Source: Lysobacter sp. FW306-1B-D06B
GTDB taxonomy: Bacteria > Pseudomonadota > Gammaproteobacteria > Xanthomonadales > Xanthomonadaceae
NCBI RefSeq assembly: GCF_038446665.1
Contig: NZ_CP151802.1
Location: 2,914,001 to 2,978,000, forward strand
Direction of reading: 5' to 3'
DNA: 64,000 bases
A model generated the notes under the pieces. It saw nothing but the letters and a program-made list of their open reading frames with translations. It was not told the origin of the DNA and searched no databases. Positions 61,820 through 64,000 of the stretch are shown in pieces (positions within the stretch are counted from its first letter, which is position 1; each line of letters starts with the position of its first letter). Position numbers and translations under genes: made by a program.

Positions 61820-62734
61820 TCAGTCGGCGAACACGCGGTTCCAGTCCCTCGCCATGCTCACCACGCCGATGCCGAGTTCGGCCGCGCGGTCGAGCCCTTC
61901 CCGCAGCGCACTGAGCTTGAAGTCGCGGTCGTACGCGAATTCACGCGCGGCATCGTCGTGATGCAGATACCACGCCATGCGCGGCCCATCCCCGGCAAGC
62001 GTATACCGGATCATCGCCAGGTCGCCATCGGAATTTCCGAACGCAAACACCGGCCGACGCCCGATGTGCAGGGCGATATTGACCACCTTTTCCTCGCGAT
62101 CGTCGAAGCTTCCCAACTCCGGAAGCTTCCGCAACGCCATGCCGCCCTCGCCGTCCTCCAGCTTCATCTTCGTGCTGGAACCGACGACCTGCTCCGGCGG
62201 AATGCCGTACAGCTGTTCGGCCACGACGCGGACGAACTCGACGCCGCCCCCGGTCACGATGTAGGTCTTGAAGCCGTTGGCGCGCAGGTGGTCGAGCAGC
62301 TCGCGCTGCGGCAGGTACGTGTTGCGGATGAACTGGCGCCTCAGCTTCGGGTGCTCGGCCTGCCGCAGCCAGCGCCAGGCATTGGCGTGGAATTCCTCCA
62401 CCGTCATGCCGGCGTGCGTGGCGAACGCCGGCTCGAACACGTCCTTCTTCGGCAGCGACGTCAGCGTCTTCAGATCGCCGTCGATCATCGCCTTGAAGGC
62501 CGGCTTGTCCAGCAACGCCGGATCCTGCTGCGTCAGCCGCCGCACCTCGGCGAGTGCGAAGAACACCTGCACCTGCAACGGGTACTCGCACCACAGTGTG
62601 CCGTCGTTGTCGAACACGGCGATGCGCTCGGCGGGCGGAATGAAATCCGGCCCGCCGTCGCGGGTGGTGCGCGCGACGAAGTCGAGGATCGCCGACTTCG
62701 CCGCGCCGTCGTTCCATGAAGGCAGTGGCTCCAT
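61820..62734 (-). CDS. HAD-superfamily phosphatase
   Basis: A 304-residue haloacid-dehalogenase-like hydrolase. Seen: IAVFDNDGTLWCEYPLQVQV (motif I, Asp-x-Asp, residues ~38-57), TYIVTGGGVEFVRVVAEQLY (motif II Thr), Lys in SSTKMKLEDG (motif III) and FAFGNSDGDLAMIRYT (motif IV). FDNDGT indicates a phosphoserine-phosphatase-like branch often found beside arylsulfatases. Substrate unknown. It begins 18 bp after the sulfatase stop. Confidence 0.9.
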   Translation of the reverse strand: MEPLPSWNDGAAKSAILDFVARTTRDGGPDFIPPAERIAVFDNDGTLWCEYPLQVQVFFALAEVRRLTQQDPALLDKPAFKAMIDGDLKTLTSLPKKDVFEPAFATHAGMTVEEFHANAWRWLRQAEHPKLRRQFIRNTYLPQRELLDHLRANGFKTYIVTGGGVEFVRVVAEQLYGIPPEQVVGSSTKMKLEDGEGGMALRKLPELGSFDDREEKVVNIALHIGRRPVFAFGNSDGDLAMIRYTLAGDGPRMAWYLHHDDAAREFAYDRDFKLSALREGLDRAAELGIGVVSMARDWNRVFAD

Positions 62735-62752
62735 TGCTTCCGGCTCCGTCGC

Positions 62753-64000
62753 TCAGCTGGACTTGCTGGAGATCTCGCCCATCTTCTGTTTCGCCTGGTC
62801 GAGGTTGAAACTGCCCGCCTCCTGCGCGGGCGGGAACTCCTCGAACGTTTCCATGAACTTGGTGGCGGCCGCCATCGCGCCGTAGATCCAGAAGGCGTTG
62901 TGGATCATCCAGTCCCAGTACACGTTCGACGTCACGTCCGCGCGCTCGTACGGATCCATGCGAAGGTTGAATATCTTCGGCATCCGCAATGCGGTGAACG
63001 GCTCGGCCCACACCTGCATGGTGCCCCTGCAGCGCTGTTCCATGAACACGATCTTCCAGTTTTGCCAGCGTATGCCGAGGATGTCGCCGTCGTCGCTGAA
63101 GTAGAAGAACCACTTGCGCGGCGACTCGTCGACCTCGCCGGTCAGGTACGGCAGCAGGTTGTAGCCGTCGACGTGGTTCTTGTACTTGCGTCCGTTGACG
63201 GTCGCGCCCTTCTTCAGCCGATCGACGCAGGTCGTGTCGCCCGCCGCCGCCAGCAGGGTCGGCAACCAGTCGTGGTGCTGGATGATCTCGTTGCTCACGA
63301 CACCCGCAGGAATACGCCCCGGCCAGCGAATCAGCTCGGGAATGCGGAAGGCGCCTTCCCAGTTGGTGTTCTTCTCGCTGCGGAACGGCGTCATGCCCGC
63401 GTCCGGCCAGCTGTTCATGTGCGGGCCGTTGTCGGTGGAATAGATGACGATGGTGTCTTCCGCCAGGCCCAGTTCGTCGAGAAGATCCAGCATCTGGCCC
63501 ACGTTCTTGTCGTGGTCGATCATCGTGTCGTGGTATGGCGACTGGTGTTGACCGGCCTGCCCGAGGCTCTCGGGCTTGGTGTGGGTGATGAAGTGCATGT
63601 GCGTGGTGTTGAGCCACACGAAGAACGGCTTGTCGGCCTTGTTCTGCCGGCGGATGAAGTCCGTCGCGGCTTCGACGAACTCGTCGTCGCAGGTCTCCAT
63701 GCGCTTGCGATTCAGCGGGCCGGTGTCCTTGATCTTCTGCTTGCCCACCCTTCCCCAGCGCGGATGCGTGGTCGCATCGTCCTTGTCGGTGGCCCAGCTG
63801 TGGATCACGCCGCGCGGGCCGAACTGCTCGCGATAACGGGGATCCTTCGGATAGCCGTCCATCTCCGGCTCTTCTTCGGCGTTGAGGTGGTAAAGATTGC
63901 CGAAGAACTCGTCGAACCCGTGCAGCGTGGGCAGGAACTTGTTGAGATCGCCCAGGTGGTTCTTGCCGAACTGGCCCGTCGCGTAACCACGATCCTTCAG
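62753..64000 (-). CDS. Arylsulfatase, partial (5' end outside window)
   Basis: The last 415 codons of a sulfatase. Seen: YATGQFGKNHLGD (the G-Y-x-T-G-x-x-G-K-x-H second signature), NGPHMNSWPDAGMTPFRSEK, FFVWLNTTHMHF, DKNVGQMLDLLDELGLAEDT and GRIPAGVVSNEIIQHHDWLP. The C-x-P-x-R cysteine motif modified to formylglycine lies beyond the window. The FGE gene two genes downstream supplies the modifying enzyme. A long C-terminus continues past the sulfatase fold. Confidence 0.93.
   Translation of the reverse strand: MKDRGYATGQFGKNHLGDLNKFLPTLHGFDEFFGNLYHLNAEEEPEMDGYPKDPRYREQFGPRGVIHSWATDKDDATTHPRWGRVGKQKIKDTGPLNRKRMETCDDEFVEAATDFIRRQNKADKPFFVWLNTTHMHFITHTKPESLGQAGQHQSPYHDTMIDHDKNVGQMLDLLDELGLAEDTIVIYSTDNGPHMNSWPDAGMTPFRSEKNTNWEGAFRIPELIRWPGRIPAGVVSNEIIQHHDWLPTLLAAAGDTTCVDRLKKGATVNGRKYKNHVDGYNLLPYLTGEVDESPRKWFFYFSDDGDILGIRWQNWKIVFMEQRCRGTMQVWAEPFTALRMPKIFNLRMDPYERADVTSNVYWDWMIHNAFWIYGAMAAATKFMETFEEFPPAQEAGSFNLDQAKQKMGEISSKSS

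Overview
The window is a 64 kb stretch of a high-GC (roughly two-thirds G+C) Gram-negative chromosome. Genes are tightly packed, often with 1-10 bp ATGA/TGATG overlaps. Codon use, the mix of genes and the intergenic palindrome families suggest a Lysobacter-like member of the Xanthomonadaceae; this is an inference, since there is no rRNA gene to test it. I saw no tRNA, rRNA, CRISPR array, integrase or intact insertion sequence.

Layout. 1-5.5 kb: the start of a cytochrome b gene behind an Ohr peroxidase, an NmrA-like protein, a LysR regulator behind a truncated sigma-region-4 reading frame, a secreted cupin, an ECF41-type sigma factor with a fused regulatory domain, and an HD-domain protein. 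5.7-8.3 kb: an SDR, a chloroperoxidase-like esterase, a 68-residue orphan and a YqaA-like membrane protein. 8.4-11.3 kb: a molybdate island (modABC, convergent modE) with a recognisable ModE box before modA. 11.4-15.1 kb: a GAF-GAF hybrid kinase, an NAD(P)-binding protein and a DJ-1/PfpI protein. 15.2-20.0 kb: a 1584-residue autotransporter whose mature part has six cysteines in three equally spaced pairs.

20.4-26.6 kb is the most interesting block: DoxX, a small exported protein carrying four EGKCG-type motifs followed by two EF-hand loops, a DUF692 (MNIO) enzyme, its DUF2063 partner, an Ohr protein, a lipoprotein thioredoxin and a two-component system. The first four look like an Hvf/bufferin-type modified-peptide (RiPP) system for copper handling; the EF-hand fusion and the redox genes appended to it are unusual.

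26.7-33.5 kb holds a LysR/SDR/tautomerase cluster, an alpha/beta hydrolase, an MFS transporter and an exported choloylglycine-hydrolase-family enzyme. 33.9-37.7 kb is a periplasmic aldehyde oxidoreductase operon (paoABC), a likely consumer of the molybdenum imported by modABC. A LOV-domain blue-light kinase follows. 40.1-41 kb is an orphan contractile-injection spike pair (gpV plus PAAR-like). 41.1-42.2 kb is an ArsR/SRPBCC operon with two operators, a probably leaderless start and a 34-codon gene relic. 42.3-51.3 kb is mixed metabolism: FKBP, luciferase-like monooxygenase, serine hydrolase, flavoprotein, TrhO and a GT4 glycosyltransferase with a Pho-box-like repeat. 51.6-54.5 kb is a SoxR regulon with a perfect 18-bp SoxR box. 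54.5-58.5 kb carries two AraC-type regulators, an aldo-keto reductase and an SDR. 58.5-64 kb ends with PEBP, HD, YjdM and DUF1622 proteins and a sulfatase-HAD-FGE operon cut by the window edge.

Several families of short palindromic repeats sit between genes, mostly at operon ends.
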